The notes under the pieces are model-generated. The model had not been told where the DNA came from and searched no databases. It saw nothing but the letters and a program-made list of their open reading frames with translations. 64,000 nucleotides of DNA from Acidobacteriaceae bacterium dw_441 (lineage in GTDB: Bacteria > Acidobacteriota > Terriglobia > Terriglobales > Acidobacteriaceae): positions 372,001 through 436,000 of the forward strand of contig JAAVVA010000001.1 of NCBI GenBank assembly GCA_018449715.1, given 5' to 3'. Below, piece after piece: positions 27,751-38,138 of this stretch. Each line of letters starts with the position of its first letter. The first letter of the stretch is position 1. The translations under genes and the position numbers were made by a program.

Positions 27751-29298
27751 ATGGCGATAGAAACGGTGAATCGGCAAGACCCGCGGTATGCAACCCTGAT
27801 CAAAGGAAAGAACTCGCGTTTTCCCGCGGCTCTGGAGGACAGGCCTGCGAGGATCGAGCTTTGCGATACTTCAAGCGATATAGCCGAGGCTCTTCAGCGT
27901 GCCGTCAACGATGGGTTGAGGCCAACGGTGCGCAGCGGAGGGCACTGTTATGAGGACTTCGTCTACAACAACCCGGGCGGAGCCATTCTTGATCTGAGCA
28001 TGTTCAACGAGACGCTTCCCGTGCCGGGACGCCCTAAGTACCGCATCGCCTGCGGCGCACAGCTCGGAGAGGTTTATACCGATCTGTTCAAGCGTTATAA
28101 CGTCACCCTCCCGGGAGGAACTTGCGGCTCCGTAGGCGCAGGAGGACACATCTGCGGAGGTGGATATGGTCTTCTCTCGCGACTGCATGGAGTTACCTGC
28201 GATTGGCTTACGGCTGTCGACATTCTTACCGTAGACGACAAGGGAAAAGTCGTCACTCGCCGAGTCGATCAGAAAAATGACCCCGAGCTCTTCCGCGCAT
28301 GTCGCGGAGGCGGTGGAGGGAACTTCGGAATCGTTACAAACTACTTCTTCGACGAGCTTCCACCCACTCCCCAGGAGGTCATCACAGCGACGATCAGCTT
28401 TTCATGGCCAGAGATGACCGAGGAACGGTTCGAAACGATCCTGAAGACTTATGGAAATTATTGGGAGACGAGAGGCAAGGATCGAGATACGTGGGGAATG
28501 TTTACCTTGTTTCCCCTGACCCACCGTTCCTCAGGTCATTTCGGAATCTCCATCCAGTTCTGTAATCCTGACGGCACGTGCAAAGATCTGAAGGTGCTCG
28601 ACGAATTTATCGCTCTTTTTCACACTTGCAACCCCGTACAAACGATGCCTGCGACGATCGCCTCTATGGCAGGGGAGAGGACTGTTCACCATGCTCCTCC
28701 CGAGGCATGCTGGGGACCTCAGATGATGAGCCGTCATCTCTGGCTCGATGCAAACGTGCGAGGCAACGGAGGAGGCGGTGCAGGAGGAGAGCAGAGAGGA
28801 AAACATAAATCCTGCTACATGAAGCGGAACTTCACCTCTGCTGAAATTGCATGTATCTATAAGCATTTGACGCGCACGGTGCCTGGCGCCGATCTCTCCC
28901 GGTCCACGCTACAGGTCGATTCCTACGGCGGAGCCACAAACCGCAGCGACCTGATCGACCTGACAGCGGTGCCGCAACGCTCATCCATCATGAAGTCGCA
29001 ATTTATAACCTACTGGAATCGCTCTCAGGACGATGCCGGAAATCTGGAGTGGATCAAAGAGTTCTACACCGATCTGTACTCCGGACCGGACGCAGAGCCA
29101 GATCATAAGGGAACTCCATACTGGAACGATCACTATGAAGGCTGCTATATCAATTATCCGGATATAGATATGCTTGCTTACCCCTACTGGCCCGAACTTT
29201 ACTATGGCGATAAAGGCCTGGTACCGATGTTGAAGAAGGTCAAAAAGCAATATGACCCAGGCAACATCTTTCACCATTCGATGTCGATCCGACCCTAG
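27751..29298 (+). CDS. FAD-linked oxidase with bicovalent-flavin motif (berberine-bridge-enzyme-like)
   Basis: A 515-residue flavoprotein oxidase of the FAD_binding_4/BBE type. His65 in [10 protein letters not shown] and Cys125 in [12 protein letters not shown] match the residues that bind FAD twice covalently in BBE-like and gluco-oligosaccharide oxidases. The C-terminus has the BBE motif ([16 protein letters not shown]). Such enzymes oxidise oligosaccharides, alkaloids or phenolic alcohols with oxygen. No signal peptide is seen, which is unusual for a sugar oxidase. It lies 38 bases after the third amidohydrolase, probably in one transcript with it and the MarR gene. Confidence 0.9.
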   Translation: MAIETVNRQDPRYATLIKGKNSRFPAALEDRPARIELCDTSSDIAEALQRAVNDGLRPTVRSGGHCYEDFVYNNPGGAILDLSMFNETLPVPGRPKYRIACGAQLGEVYTDLFKRYNVTLPGGTCGSVGAGGHICGGGYGLLSRLHGVTCDWLTAVDILTVDDKGKVVTRRVDQKNDPELFRACRGGGGGNFGIVTNYFFDELPPTPQEVITATISFSWPEMTEERFETILKTYGNYWETRGKDRDTWGMFTLFPLTHRSSGHFGISIQFCNPDGTCKDLKVLDEFIALFHTCNPVQTMPATIASMAGERTVHHAPPEACWGPQMMSRHLWLDANVRGNGGGGAGGEQRGKHKSCYMKRNFTSAEIACIYKHLTRTVPGADLSRSTLQVDSYGGATNRSDLIDLTAVPQRSSIMKSQFITYWNRSQDDAGNLEWIKEFYTDLYSGPDAEPDHKGTPYWNDHYEGCYINYPDIDMLAYPYWPELYYGDKGLVPMLKKVKKQYDPGNIFHHSMSIRP

Positions 29299-29444
29299 TG
29301 CGTGCTGTCATAATTTTGGAAATTTTCAGACCTCTCCTCCTCGGTGCGAAGAGGGGGAAGGGTTCATGCGTGACATATTTTAGTCAGGCTTTGGATGGAA
29401 ATTGAGGGGCTAGATCGATATCTACCTGATCGTAAATGGGTTAG

Positions 29445-29824
29445 ATAGTGGACGCGGAAGGAATCGAACCTTCAACCTGTTGATGAGAGTCGAAGGCGCA
29501 TGTAACCCTATTCCGCATTAGCTCGTTTGGCGAGAAAACTCTCCTTATAGGCATTGTTCCGAGTCGCAGAACGCAAGGCCGATCCAAGATACGGCCGACG
29601 GAGCGTTGCAACCGCACGGGCTGTTCCCCGTTACGACTTGGACCGAGTCGTTCTGCTAATGCAGGTCCAATTCCGAGGCTATCTTTAGATAGTTTTCGAT
29701 ATAAGACTTGTTTAGTCTGATATCCTTTCCAGAAAGAGAATGGTCCCCGCGGCTGACTTTTGGCGAAGCTCCGCGAGGACCCATAACACGACAGCACTTA
29801 GGCCGACGCGCATGTGTCCACTAT
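29445..29824 (-). ncRNA. Candidate structured RNA with tRNA-like 3' end (tmRNA-like topology, unassigned)
   Basis: This 572-bp gap (29299-29870) has no credible gene but many helices, best read on the minus strand. Ends pair as AUAGUGGAC (29824-29816) with GUCCACUAU (29453-29445). A perfect T arm lies at 29473-29457 (GAAGG, loop TTCGATT, CCTTC). Just before it CUCAUCAAC (29487-29479) pairs with GUUAUGGG (29787-29780), one bulge. An 11-bp stem joins 29781-29771 to 29752-29742. An H-type pseudoknot combines 29669-29664 with 29644-29639 and 29651-29646 with 29638-29633. Further hairpins lie at 29724-29698, 29692-29679 and 29631-29616. Several pairs are G-U on this strand but A-C mismatches on the other. 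It resembles tmRNA in size and layout but lacks the conserved UUCGAC near the 5' end, a tag frame and CCA. Confidence 0.45.
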
Positions 29825-29870
29825 AGACGCAGCGGCGCGCCATTTGGTCTGTCCTTTGGAAAGGTCACCG

Positions 29871-32800
29871 ATGAAATCGCGCACCTGGTTTGTGTCTGCT
29901 GCCTGCTTCTTCTTCTCATCCCTTCTCTCAGCCCAGAATGCCCAGGTCTCTGGCATCGTGCGCGACTCGCAGCACGCCTCCGTCCCCCGGGCAACCGTGG
30001 AAGTTCTGAACACTGACACGCAGCAGAAGCTTGAGGTCCAGACCAATGACGACGGCATCTACTCGTTGCCCGCCCTCCCTGCTGGTCACTACCGCATGAC
30101 TGTGCGTGCCCCCGGCTTCGCCGAACAGGTGCTCAACGACGTCAACCTCGCCGTCTCCGCAAAGGCCTCGCTCGATATTCAACTCAAAGTCGGCAGTGAC
30201 AGCCAGACCATCGCCGTTGACGCGAGTGGCACCGAGATCAACACTATCGACGGCTCCGTCTCTACCGTCATCGACCGCAAGTTCGTCGAGAACATGCCGC
30301 TCAACGGCCGCTCTTTCCAGTCCCTGCTCACGCTCATCCCCGGCGTCACTACCGTTCCTTCCTCCGGCTCCGGAACCAGTGGACAGATTGCCGTCAATGG
30401 CATGCGCACCGAATCTAACTACTTTATGGTTGACGGCGTCAGCGCAAACAGCGGTGTCAACAATGCTTCTCCAGGCCGTGGTGGCGGCTACTCCGGATCG
30501 CTTCCATCCAGCACTGTTCTCGGCACTACCCAGAGCCTCATCTCCATCGACGCCCTCGAAGAGTTCCGTGGAACGACCTCGACCTACTCTGCGGAGTATG
30601 GCCGCGTCCCCGGCGGACAGTTCAACTTCCGAACCCGCTCCGGCGCCAGCGCTTTCCACGGCACTCTCTATGAATACTTCCGCAATGATGCCCTCGACGC
30701 TAACAGCTACTTCAACAAGCGCAATAACCTTCCTCGCGCCAAAATGCGCCAGAATGACTTCGGTGGCACTTTCAGCGGTCCCGTCTACATCCCAGGCCTC
30801 TACCCCCAGCGCGACCGTACGTTCTTCTTCTTTTCCTACGAAGGTCTTCGTCTCCGTACTCCTCAGGAAGCCTCCACTACCTACGTTCCCTCCAGCGCAC
30901 TCATCAGCGCTGCCCCCGCTGTTCTGCAGCCCATCCTCTCTGCCTTCCCCAAACCCAAATCCAACTCAGTCGACGTAGGTAACGGGCTTTACTCCTACGT
31001 GGAGAGCTACTCGCAGCCCAGCACGATCAATGCCAGCAGTATCCGCATCGACCATACCCTCACCGACCGCTGGCGTATCTTCGGGCGCTTTGGCTATACC
31101 CCTTCCTCGCAGATCACCCGCTACAGCGGCGACCTCGCACAGGTCAATACCTCTGACATTAACGGCAAAACCCTTACCCTCGGCAGCACCAATATATTCA
31201 GTTCGCGTATCACCAACGAAGCGCGCTTCAACATTAGTTGGAACGATCAAATTGGCCGCTCCTTCATGGACAACTTCGGCGGGGCCACTCCTCTCACCAT
31301 CACCGATCTCGACGGGCTCAGCGCCGCCGACTGGGCCCTCTTCGCCTACCGCCCCGGCGTCTCAGCAGGTTTCTGGTTCAACCCTCAAAACAATCTCCAG
31401 AAGCAGTACAACGTTGTCGACACCCTCACGTGGACCCTTGGTCGCCACTCCCTCAAGTTCGGTGTCGACTGGCGCATGGTCCGCACCGACTCCACGCTGC
31501 CGGGCTTCTACGAGTCCCCCTTCTATATCACCGGGTCCGCCTACACCGGCACTGCCTACGAACAGCTCATGGCCAACACCCCGGGCCTCTTCACCCTCTA
31601 CCGCTCCAAGGGGGCCATGAATCCCGTCTACAAGAACCTCTCGCTCTTCGTGCAGGACGAGTGGAAGTTCTCGCCGCGCCTCAGCCTCTCCGCTGGCCTC
31701 CGCTGGGATGTCAACCCAGCTCCCCGTGATGCCAAAGGCAATCAGCCGTATACCGTCGACCAGCTCACCGACCTAGCCACAACCAAACTTGCACCGGCGG
31801 GCAGCGACCTCTGGAAGACCACGTACAACAACTTTGCCCCCCGCTTTGGATTCGCCTATCAGGCCAGCCAGACGCCTGGTCACGAAACTACCTTCCGCGG
31901 CGGTGCGGGTCTCTTCTTTGACTCCAGCAGCGTCCAGGCATCCGAAGGCTACTGGTACGGCATCGGCATCACCGGCACCCTCAACATGGCCTACCAGCCC
32001 TTTCCCGTAAGCGCAGCAACCCTTGCCGCCACACCAGAGCCCTCCACCGTCGTTACCGCGGCCTCCAATGCTCAGGTCTTTGCCTTCGATCCCAACCTCA
32101 AGCTCCCCTATGCCATCCAGTGGAACGGCAGTGTCGAGCAGGGGCTCGGCCAGAACCAGTACTTCACCCTCGCCTACGTCGGCTCCATTGGCGACCGCCT
32201 GCTGCTCGCCCGCCAGTACAACCCCAACCGCTTCGGCAACCCTCTCTTTCCCACTGCAACGGCGCTTTACCTCTATGCCACGATCAACGGCTCCAGCAGC
32301 ATCTACCACTCACTTCAGGCCCAGTACCGTCGCAACCTCTGGCACGGCCTGCAAATGCTCACCAGCTACACCTGGTCGCACACCATTGACGACTCGACCA
32401 GCAACTTCACCCTTAGCTCGCTTCTGCGCGCCAACTCCAACTACGATATTCGCCACAACTTCCAGGCGGCTATCACCTACAGCCTGCCTACTACCTATAA
32501 CAGCCGTCTTGCACGCGCGACGCTGGGCGGATGGGCCTTTGACTCCCGCGTCTCCGCTCGTTCCTCCCTCCCGGTCGACGTACTCACTCGCACGGATGTA
32601 GCTCCCTCCGGAGCAAGCTACTCCTACCACCCCAATCTCACCGGACAGCCGCTCTACGTTAGCGATCCCAGCGCCCCTGGTGGCCGCGCCATCAACATCA
32701 ACGCCTTTGCCGCAGCTCCCACAGGTGTCGAGGGAAATGCGGGACGCAACGCCGCTCGTGGCTTTGCGTCCTACCAGTGGGATACTGCCTTCCGGCGCGA

Positions 32801-33026
32801 CTTCGGCATCACGGAGCGCTTCCGAATCACCTTCCGTGCCGAAGCCTTCAACGTTCTCAACAAGGCTAACTTCGGCAACATAAACTCCAGCATCCAGACC
32901 AACACTGTCGCGCAGCCCTTCGGCTGGGCCAACAACACTCAGGCCTCGCAGCTCGGCGGACTCAACGGCCTCTATCAGACCGGCGGCCCCCGCTCTCTCC
33001 AGACGGCCCTGAAGGTGACTTTCTGA
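29871..33026 (+). CDS. TonB-dependent receptor, probable siderophore/iron type
   Basis: An outer-membrane receptor of 1051 residues from ATG 29871 (GGAAAGG six bases upstream; signal TWFVSAACFFFSSLLSAQ). It has a carboxypeptidase-regulatory-like domain (VSGIVRDSQHASVPRATV), a plug (KFVENMPLNGRSFQSLL) and a barrel ending SLQTALKVTF. Unlike the other receptors here its stop overlaps the start of a PepSY membrane protein (TGATG), the usual layout of ferric-chelate uptake pairs, so an iron chelate is the likely ligand. Codon third positions are strongly C-biased relative to the flanking genes, a possible sign of separate origin. Confidence 0.94.
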   Translation: MKSRTWFVSAACFFFSSLLSAQNAQVSGIVRDSQHASVPRATVEVLNTDTQQKLEVQTNDDGIYSLPALPAGHYRMTVRAPGFAEQVLNDVNLAVSAKASLDIQLKVGSDSQTIAVDASGTEINTIDGSVSTVIDRKFVENMPLNGRSFQSLLTLIPGVTTVPSSGSGTSGQIAVNGMRTESNYFMVDGVSANSGVNNASPGRGGGYSGSLPSSTVLGTTQSLISIDALEEFRGTTSTYSAEYGRVPGGQFNFRTRSGASAFHGTLYEYFRNDALDANSYFNKRNNLPRAKMRQNDFGGTFSGPVYIPGLYPQRDRTFFFFSYEGLRLRTPQEASTTYVPSSALISAAPAVLQPILSAFPKPKSNSVDVGNGLYSYVESYSQPSTINASSIRIDHTLTDRWRIFGRFGYTPSSQITRYSGDLAQVNTSDINGKTLTLGSTNIFSSRITNEARFNISWNDQIGRSFMDNFGGATPLTITDLDGLSAADWALFAYRPGVSAGFWFNPQNNLQKQYNVVDTLTWTLGRHSLKFGVDWRMVRTDSTLPGFYESPFYITGSAYTGTAYEQLMANTPGLFTLYRSKGAMNPVYKNLSLFVQDEWKFSPRLSLSAGLRWDVNPAPRDAKGNQPYTVDQLTDLATTKLAPAGSDLWKTTYNNFAPRFGFAYQASQTPGHETTFRGGAGLFFDSSSVQASEGYWYGIGITGTLNMAYQPFPVSAATLAATPEPSTVVTAASNAQVFAFDPNLKLPYAIQWNGSVEQGLGQNQYFTLAYVGSIGDRLLLARQYNPNRFGNPLFPTATALYLYATINGSSSIYHSLQAQYRRNLWHGLQMLTSYTWSHTIDDSTSNFTLSSLLRANSNYDIRHNFQAAITYSLPTTYNSRLARATLGGWAFDSRVSARSSLPVDVLTRTDVAPSGASYSYHPNLTGQPLYVSDPSAPGGRAININAFAAAPTGVEGNAGRNAARGFASYQWDTAFRRDFGITERFRITFRAEAFNVLNKANFGNINSSIQTNTVAQPFGWANNTQASQLGGLNGLYQTGGPRSLQTALKVTF

Positions 33027-34324
33027 TGGCCGCCACCCCTATCGTCGATCCCCCTGCTTCTTCTTTACGGAAGAAGCAGGGTTTCTTCCGCCGCTTTCTC
33101 GAAAGACCGCAACAGCTATGGCTGCGTAAGGTTTTTTTCCAGATACACCTTTGGGCCGGTATCCTGCTCGCCCTCTATGTCATTGCCATCGGTATCAGCG
33201 GCTCCATTCTTGTTTTTAAAGAAGAGCTCATGCCCAAACCGCATGTCTCCATCGGCAAGCTCGATTACAACGCCTGTACCGCCGCACAGATCAACCGTGC
33301 AATAGACCTCGCCAACACCGCCATTCCCGGAATGAAGGCTTTCCTCGCCTCCTGCCCCACACCCGCTAATGGTCTCTTCACTATCACCGTCCGCACCGAG
33401 CCCAAGCACTCTCCCGGAGGTCGCGGACAGCAGTTGCGTGGCACCGCTGAACCCCAAGGTCCCCGGCAGAAGCTCGCGCAGCGCACCGTCTACGTCCACC
33501 CTCAGACCTGGCAGGTCGTTGGCACCGCCGATAGAGAAGCCTCATGGCTCGAGACCGTCGAGCAGTTCCACGTCAACCTCCTCCTCGGCCGCAACGGACG
33601 TCTCTGGAACGGCATCGGTGCTTCCATCCTCCTGCTCCTCGCTTTCACGGGCATTGTCCTCTGGTGGCCAGGCATCCGCAACTGGACCCGCGGCCTCAAA
33701 GTAGATTTCCGCAAAAGCTGGAAGCGCATCAACTGGGACCTTCACAGCGTTATGGGTTTCTGGACTCTCTTCTTCACCCTCACTTGGGCGCTCACCGGCA
33801 TGTACTTCACTTGGCCGAAGCTCTTCACAACGCCCATCACGAAGTTCACCCACATCACCACCGCCAGTTATCCCGGTCCCCAGATGCGCGAGGCAGCCAA
33901 ACGCCCGCCGATCCAAGATGCACCTCTGAATGTGACTGCCATGATCGAAGAAGCCCAGCGTCAGTCCCCCAGGGGCCATCTGGAAGGCGTCTTCTACGGC
34001 ACCGGGCCACGACCCATCTTCACCATCTACATGGCCAAGGGAGTCATGGGGGACTACTCCAACGCAGACTTCGTCTACTTCGACCAGCGCAGCAACACCT
34101 GCCTCTACGCCTGGCATCGCGGAGACAACCACACGCTTGGCGACTGGCTTATCTGGCTCATTGCACCGCTGCACTTTGGCACTACATGGGGTCAGGCCGC
34201 GAAGGTATTATGGGCGATGCTCGGTCTGGTGCTACCTGCACTTACCGTCACTGGGCTCATGATGTATTGGAACCGCTGGCTCAGCAAACGATGGACCAAA
34301 ACGTTATTCGCGAAAAGCCGGTAG
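33026..34324 (+). CDS. PepSY-associated TM helix protein (probable ferric-siderophore reductase)
   Basis: A 432-residue inner-membrane protein with an early membrane segment (IHLWAGILLALYVIAIGISGSILVF), a periplasmic PepSY-like domain, further membrane segments (GASILLLLAFTGIVLWWPGI, FWTLFFTLTWALTGMYF) and a C-terminal pair ending VTGLMMYWNRW. Conserved His residues in FQIHLWAG, EQFHVNLLLG, DLHSVMGFW and PLHFGTTWG could bind haem, as in PepSY_TM reductases. It probably reduces imported ferric chelates in the periplasm. Its ATG shares one base with the receptor stop, so the two are translationally coupled. Confidence 0.9.
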   Translation: MAATPIVDPPASSLRKKQGFFRRFLERPQQLWLRKVFFQIHLWAGILLALYVIAIGISGSILVFKEELMPKPHVSIGKLDYNACTAAQINRAIDLANTAIPGMKAFLASCPTPANGLFTITVRTEPKHSPGGRGQQLRGTAEPQGPRQKLAQRTVYVHPQTWQVVGTADREASWLETVEQFHVNLLLGRNGRLWNGIGASILLLLAFTGIVLWWPGIRNWTRGLKVDFRKSWKRINWDLHSVMGFWTLFFTLTWALTGMYFTWPKLFTTPITKFTHITTASYPGPQMREAAKRPPIQDAPLNVTAMIEEAQRQSPRGHLEGVFYGTGPRPIFTIYMAKGVMGDYSNADFVYFDQRSNTCLYAWHRGDNHTLGDWLIWLIAPLHFGTTWGQAAKVLWAMLGLVLPALTVTGLMMYWNRWLSKRWTKTLFAKSR

Positions 34325-34618
34325 CGTGGCACATGTAGTCAGGGCAGAACTCCTCGAGTCTGTCTAGAAGTGTATCCACGAGCCTTTCAGCGCCACCTGC
34401 CAACAGGCTGCTGGACTACAAGCCCCATGTCGGAATCCCTGCCGCTCCATGAGGCCATATTCGATCGAGTGTGCTGCGAGATGGAACCGAGCTTTTATTA
34501 TTTTCAAATAGCGGTAAATCCATACCGAAAGAACCGCAAATCGATCTTGCGGAAGCAGAATCACTCCATCTTGCAGATGAATATCCTCATGCTGATCCAG
34601 TTTGGCTTCTTTAAAGAA
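34325..34618. other. 294-bp intergenic region
   Basis: No supported gene, stem or operator seen. It separates the PepSY gene from decayed receptor sequence and is probably also decayed. Confidence 0.5.
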
Positions 34619-36331
34619 CTAGAACGCCAGACGGAAGCCTGATTGGATGGAGCGCGGCTCACCTTGTTGATAAATTGCTCCACTTCCACCAAAGTGCCTT
34701 TTTGACCGCGATATCCCACTGAAGGCTGTATGGCAGTTGAGGATGTCGAGGAAATGCGAAGCTTGTCGATCGAGCGAAGGGAGATTCAAAACTCCCTTCC
34801 GCATCCAGTTTTTCTGAAGTCAATGGAAGTGGCGCGTTTTGTAAGGCGGTTGTTGTATGAAAACCTGCTTCGGTGAAGGCTCGTAAAGCTGGTTGAACTC
34901 CTGTGTCAAAAAACACTCCAGGATCCTAGGCGAAGGACCAGCTCTCGTCCGGGACGCGAGTCGACCAACCACGCTATTCCTATACGAGGGGCCAGGTTGA
35001 ACCATGATCCCTTCCATAAGGGCGTGCCCCGTGTCGCTACAGATAGTGTTGAAGGCTGCGTTATGTCGCCAATAGCGGTATACGCATCCTGCCCCCTAGC
35101 ACTATGCGGAGCGAATTTGCTTCGGAGCAAACTCCGAAAGAGACCGTAAGTGTATGGGTTGGCTTCCACTCGTCCAGAGCAAACAGGGAAAACTGGTTAA
35201 GGATAGGAGCGGTCGGTTTATTTCTCGAAATCGCTACGGTGGATGCGATCCCATCGACCATGGACTGACGCGTGAATAGGTAGGCTCGGACCGAAAGCTC
35301 AGGTGGAGTCATACGCGAAGAGAGGTGCCTCTGATCGAATCCGAACTTGAGCAGGTGTTTTCCTGTCTGAACGCTAAGAGTATCTCGTGTGTTCCATCCT
35401 GCTCCGTGCAAATCCGAAGCGAAGGTCGTTGTTGATCTTAGGAGACACCGAGTTGTTCATCCCCAGTGTCAGCGTCTGCGTTCGAATCCGATCTATGGCG
35501 TTTACAGATAGAGCAGAAGCCTGCCTGCTATTGCTGGGGTGTCCCCGTAACGCGCAAAAAAACGACAGCTTGGGAGTAAATGCGTGATCGATTCGAAAGC
35601 TGGAGGCGCTCAGATAGGCGGGAAGAGGATCGTCATAGACATAGATCGTTGCAGCAAGACCACTGAGTTCACCATTTGGAGTAGATAGTTCATCATACCC
35701 ACTTCCACCGTAGAAGTAGTGAAGATAGGTGGCAGTAGAAACCGCATCACGATGTACAGGATGTTCCCGGAAGCCTCAACGGTCCCGAAAACGTGCCTCC
35801 TGAATCGTGTTGTGAGAAGCTCTGATATACCGTTCGCCCCACGATGTGTATCGCGAACCAATCAGGGGCATCATATCTATTTCGGCGCCATGTTGTGTAG
35901 ATACTTCCGTGGTAACGTTCCGTCCCAGAGCGAGTAAGGAAGGTAAATTGTCCTCCTGGTGTCCGCCCATACTCAGCAGAGTATGTTGCGGTTAACGCGC
36001 GAAGCTCCTGCAATGCATCTACTGACACCAGACTCTGGGTTGTTCCCAGTGCCGTAGAACCGGCAGATGATCCGGTACTGGAGATTGAGGAGTTGCCATT
36101 TCTTCCAAACCCCAGGCTCAGGTTTGCCGAAACCCCATCAATATAGAAAGAGTTTGCGCCAGGGCTTTGACCATTGACGCTGAAATCGCCAGATTCTTTC
36201 GATCCCTGTTGAGCAGCCTGAGGTTTTTGGGTGACGATGCCTGGCGTCATCGAGATCAGGTCCTGAAAGCTCTGGCCATTCAAAGGAACTGTGTTGACGA
36301 AGCGGCGATCAACGACCGTAGTCACAGAACC
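34619..36331 (-). pseudogene. Decayed TonB-dependent receptor (plug and barrel remains)
   Basis: Receptor similarity runs through several frames on the minus strand. It begins abruptly at about 36331 within the plug (GSVTTVVDRRFVNTVPLNGQSFQDLI split from its upstream part) with a TGA immediately before, so signal peptide and carboxypeptidase-regulatory domain are gone. The first frame ends at 35747 (GGTFSGPLRLPG then a stop); the barrel continues in other frames, with GKHLLKFGFDQRH near 35350 and NLAPRIGIAW near 34985. A T7 run near 35560 accompanies another frame change. The last barrel section is deleted: PYSLQWDIAVKKAL is soon followed in another frame by the receptor end PRSIQSGFRLAF. It cannot encode a working receptor. 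Confidence 0.85.
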
Positions 36332-37849
36332 TCAACACGAGGGAGCGCGATCTGGAGATTGATGACGACCTGATGATGGTGCGGGGGAGGCACGAGATCA
36401 AGATCGGAGCGCAGGCGCTCGGAGCTTTCATTCACAACTACAATCCCCAATACCTTCAATGGAGCCTATGTCTTCGGTGGTGGAACGGCGCCGGAACTCG
36501 ATGCGAACGGTATCCCGACAGGCGGAACCACAACGATCACGCCACTGGAACAATATCGTCGTGCGCTATTAGGGCTTCCTGGAGGAAATCCCACCACATA
36601 TCAACTGACTACAGGTAATCCTGTCGTTCCGTACACCCAGTGGAGGTTAGGAATCTTCCTCGAAGACACGATCAAGCTGCAGCCTCGGCTAACGGTGACT
36701 GCTGGCCTTCGCTACAGCTTCCAGACAGCTCCAAGTACCTTTCTTAACTTCGGGCCGAGGTTGGGACTGGCCTGGTCTCCAGACAAGAAGTCGAGTTGGA
36801 CACTCCATGCCCGAGCTGGCATCTTCAATGTCCATCTCGATACGACTGGCGCAGATCAGATATATCGGTTGAACGGAATGCGGCAGCAACAGACGACAGT
36901 CTACTCTCCGAGCTACGCCCATCCGCTTACTCCTGTCGCGGGCTCCGTAGAGGTTGGTACACGCTGGCAGTTTCCGAGCAGCTTTGCGCAGATTCCGGTG
37001 GGAGTGTTTGCTGTGGGAGTGGAGCGCGATATGGGCCATCACTGGAAGCCCTCCGTATGGTTTACCTGGTGTGAGGCATGGGGAGATCCAAGGACACTGA
37101 ACATTAACTCTCCAATTGTTAATGCCAGTATCGGTACTTCTCCCGATCCGATTGCCGCCTTGCAGGCTCCCCGTCCTGGCGAACCCAATATCAACGTTCT
37201 TGAGTATCAGAACTCTGCGCACAATCGTGGGAGCGTATTCTGGGCAGGCATCGAGCAGAAGAGCTATAAGCACTGGACGCTTAACCTGGGGATGTGGAAT
37301 GTGAACTTTCGCACAGATGGAGTCACGCCTCAGTCCAGCTATACCGATCGAGGAGAGGCCGCGCGCCCGGACTGGCAGTCCAAGGGAGCACTTATAGAAA
37401 ATGATCTCAAATTCCCCTTCAAGCTCATCCTATCCACCCAAGCCTATTGGCATTATGGCAGGCCTTACAATCTGACCACAGGAACCGATGCCAACGGAGA
37501 CGGTATCTTCAATGACCGTCCATCCTTCGCTTCCGCTCCCGGCGCTGGAACCTACGCAACTCCATTCGGCTTGCTTACAGTCAACACCGTCAACGGAAAT
37601 GTGCCCAGAAACTTCGGAACGATGCCGGTCATCGTTCACATGTACTCCAACCTGAGCAGGGAGTTCTCGCTTGGGGGCAAAGACAAAGACCACTTACGCA
37701 CCCTGATCCTCAACGCTCGCGCCGTCAACCTTTTGAACCATACGAATGTAACGGCTGTAGGAACAGTGGTCTCGTCGTCCAGCCTCGGGCAAGCCTTGTC
37801 TTCTGAAGCTGCTCGACGAGTAGAGCTGGGAATGAGATTGTCATTTTGA
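36332..37849 (+). pseudogene. C-terminal barrel fragment of a second TonB-dependent receptor, frameshifted
   Basis: The barrel half of a receptor, starting without signal, regulatory domain or plug at about 36332 (codons reading LNTRERDLEIDDDLM). A single extra base, in a run of four C at 36445-36448, shifts the frame; after the shift the sequence continues with TFNGAYVFGGGTAPELDANG and runs unbroken from there to the stop at 37849 (VELGMRLSF). The long final frame from about 36450 is well preserved, so decay is recent. It abuts the inverted fragment on its left, showing a rearrangement junction. Confidence 0.85.
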
Positions 37850-38138
37850 ATGAAGATCTACTCGGCCGTAGCCAAAGCATGCATGCTTTTCGAAGTTTTC
37901 TGTCCCGTCGGCCCGGCATTGCACTTCCACGGGTAGTGCTGTAGAGCACTCGAAAACCGCATCTCGATAGGGGAGATGCGGTTTTCTAAAATGTGACGGA
38001 ACGCAATCACTCGCCGCATATGCTTATGCTTTTTTACGATATATAGACTCGCCAGCGATATCGCGGTCGGCTTTGCCGGCATCACTGATGGACCTCGTTT
38101 GTGCGAGAAAGCTCTTAAATAATTCAAAATAAAAGTGC
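37850..38138 (+). other. Intergenic region downstream of receptor fragment
   Basis: Part of the 428-bp gap before the beta-helix gene. It contains the terminator at 37952-37986 and otherwise no gene that I can support. Confidence 0.6.
37952..37986. terminator. 14-bp perfect inverted repeat, bidirectional terminator
   Basis: GAAAACCGCATCTC (37952-37965) pairs perfectly with GAGATGCGGTTTTC (37973-37986) across a seven-base loop. The A-rich left and T-rich right ends give the A-stem-T form of an intrinsic terminator on both strands. It lies about 100 bases after the receptor fragment. Confidence 0.85.

Noticed and set aside
29445..29530. Ordinary tRNA gene
   Set aside because: A T arm and 3' acceptor strand are present but no D arm, anticodon arm or matching 5' acceptor strand lies within about 90 bases, and CCA is CTA.
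29441..29797. 118-codon open frame on the minus strand
   Set aside because: It runs straight through the T-arm-like sequence and paired helices, has no ribosome site, and its residues show no protein pattern; the RNA reading explains the region better.
29445..29824. Standard tmRNA (ssrA) call
   Set aside because: Size and layout fit, but the UUCGAC region near the 5' end is missing and no tag frame ending in hydrophobic residues plus stop was found, so only a tmRNA-like label is used.
34370..34642. Small plus-strand open frame after the PepSY gene
   Set aside because: No ribosome site or recognisable features and it runs into the decayed receptor end on the other strand.
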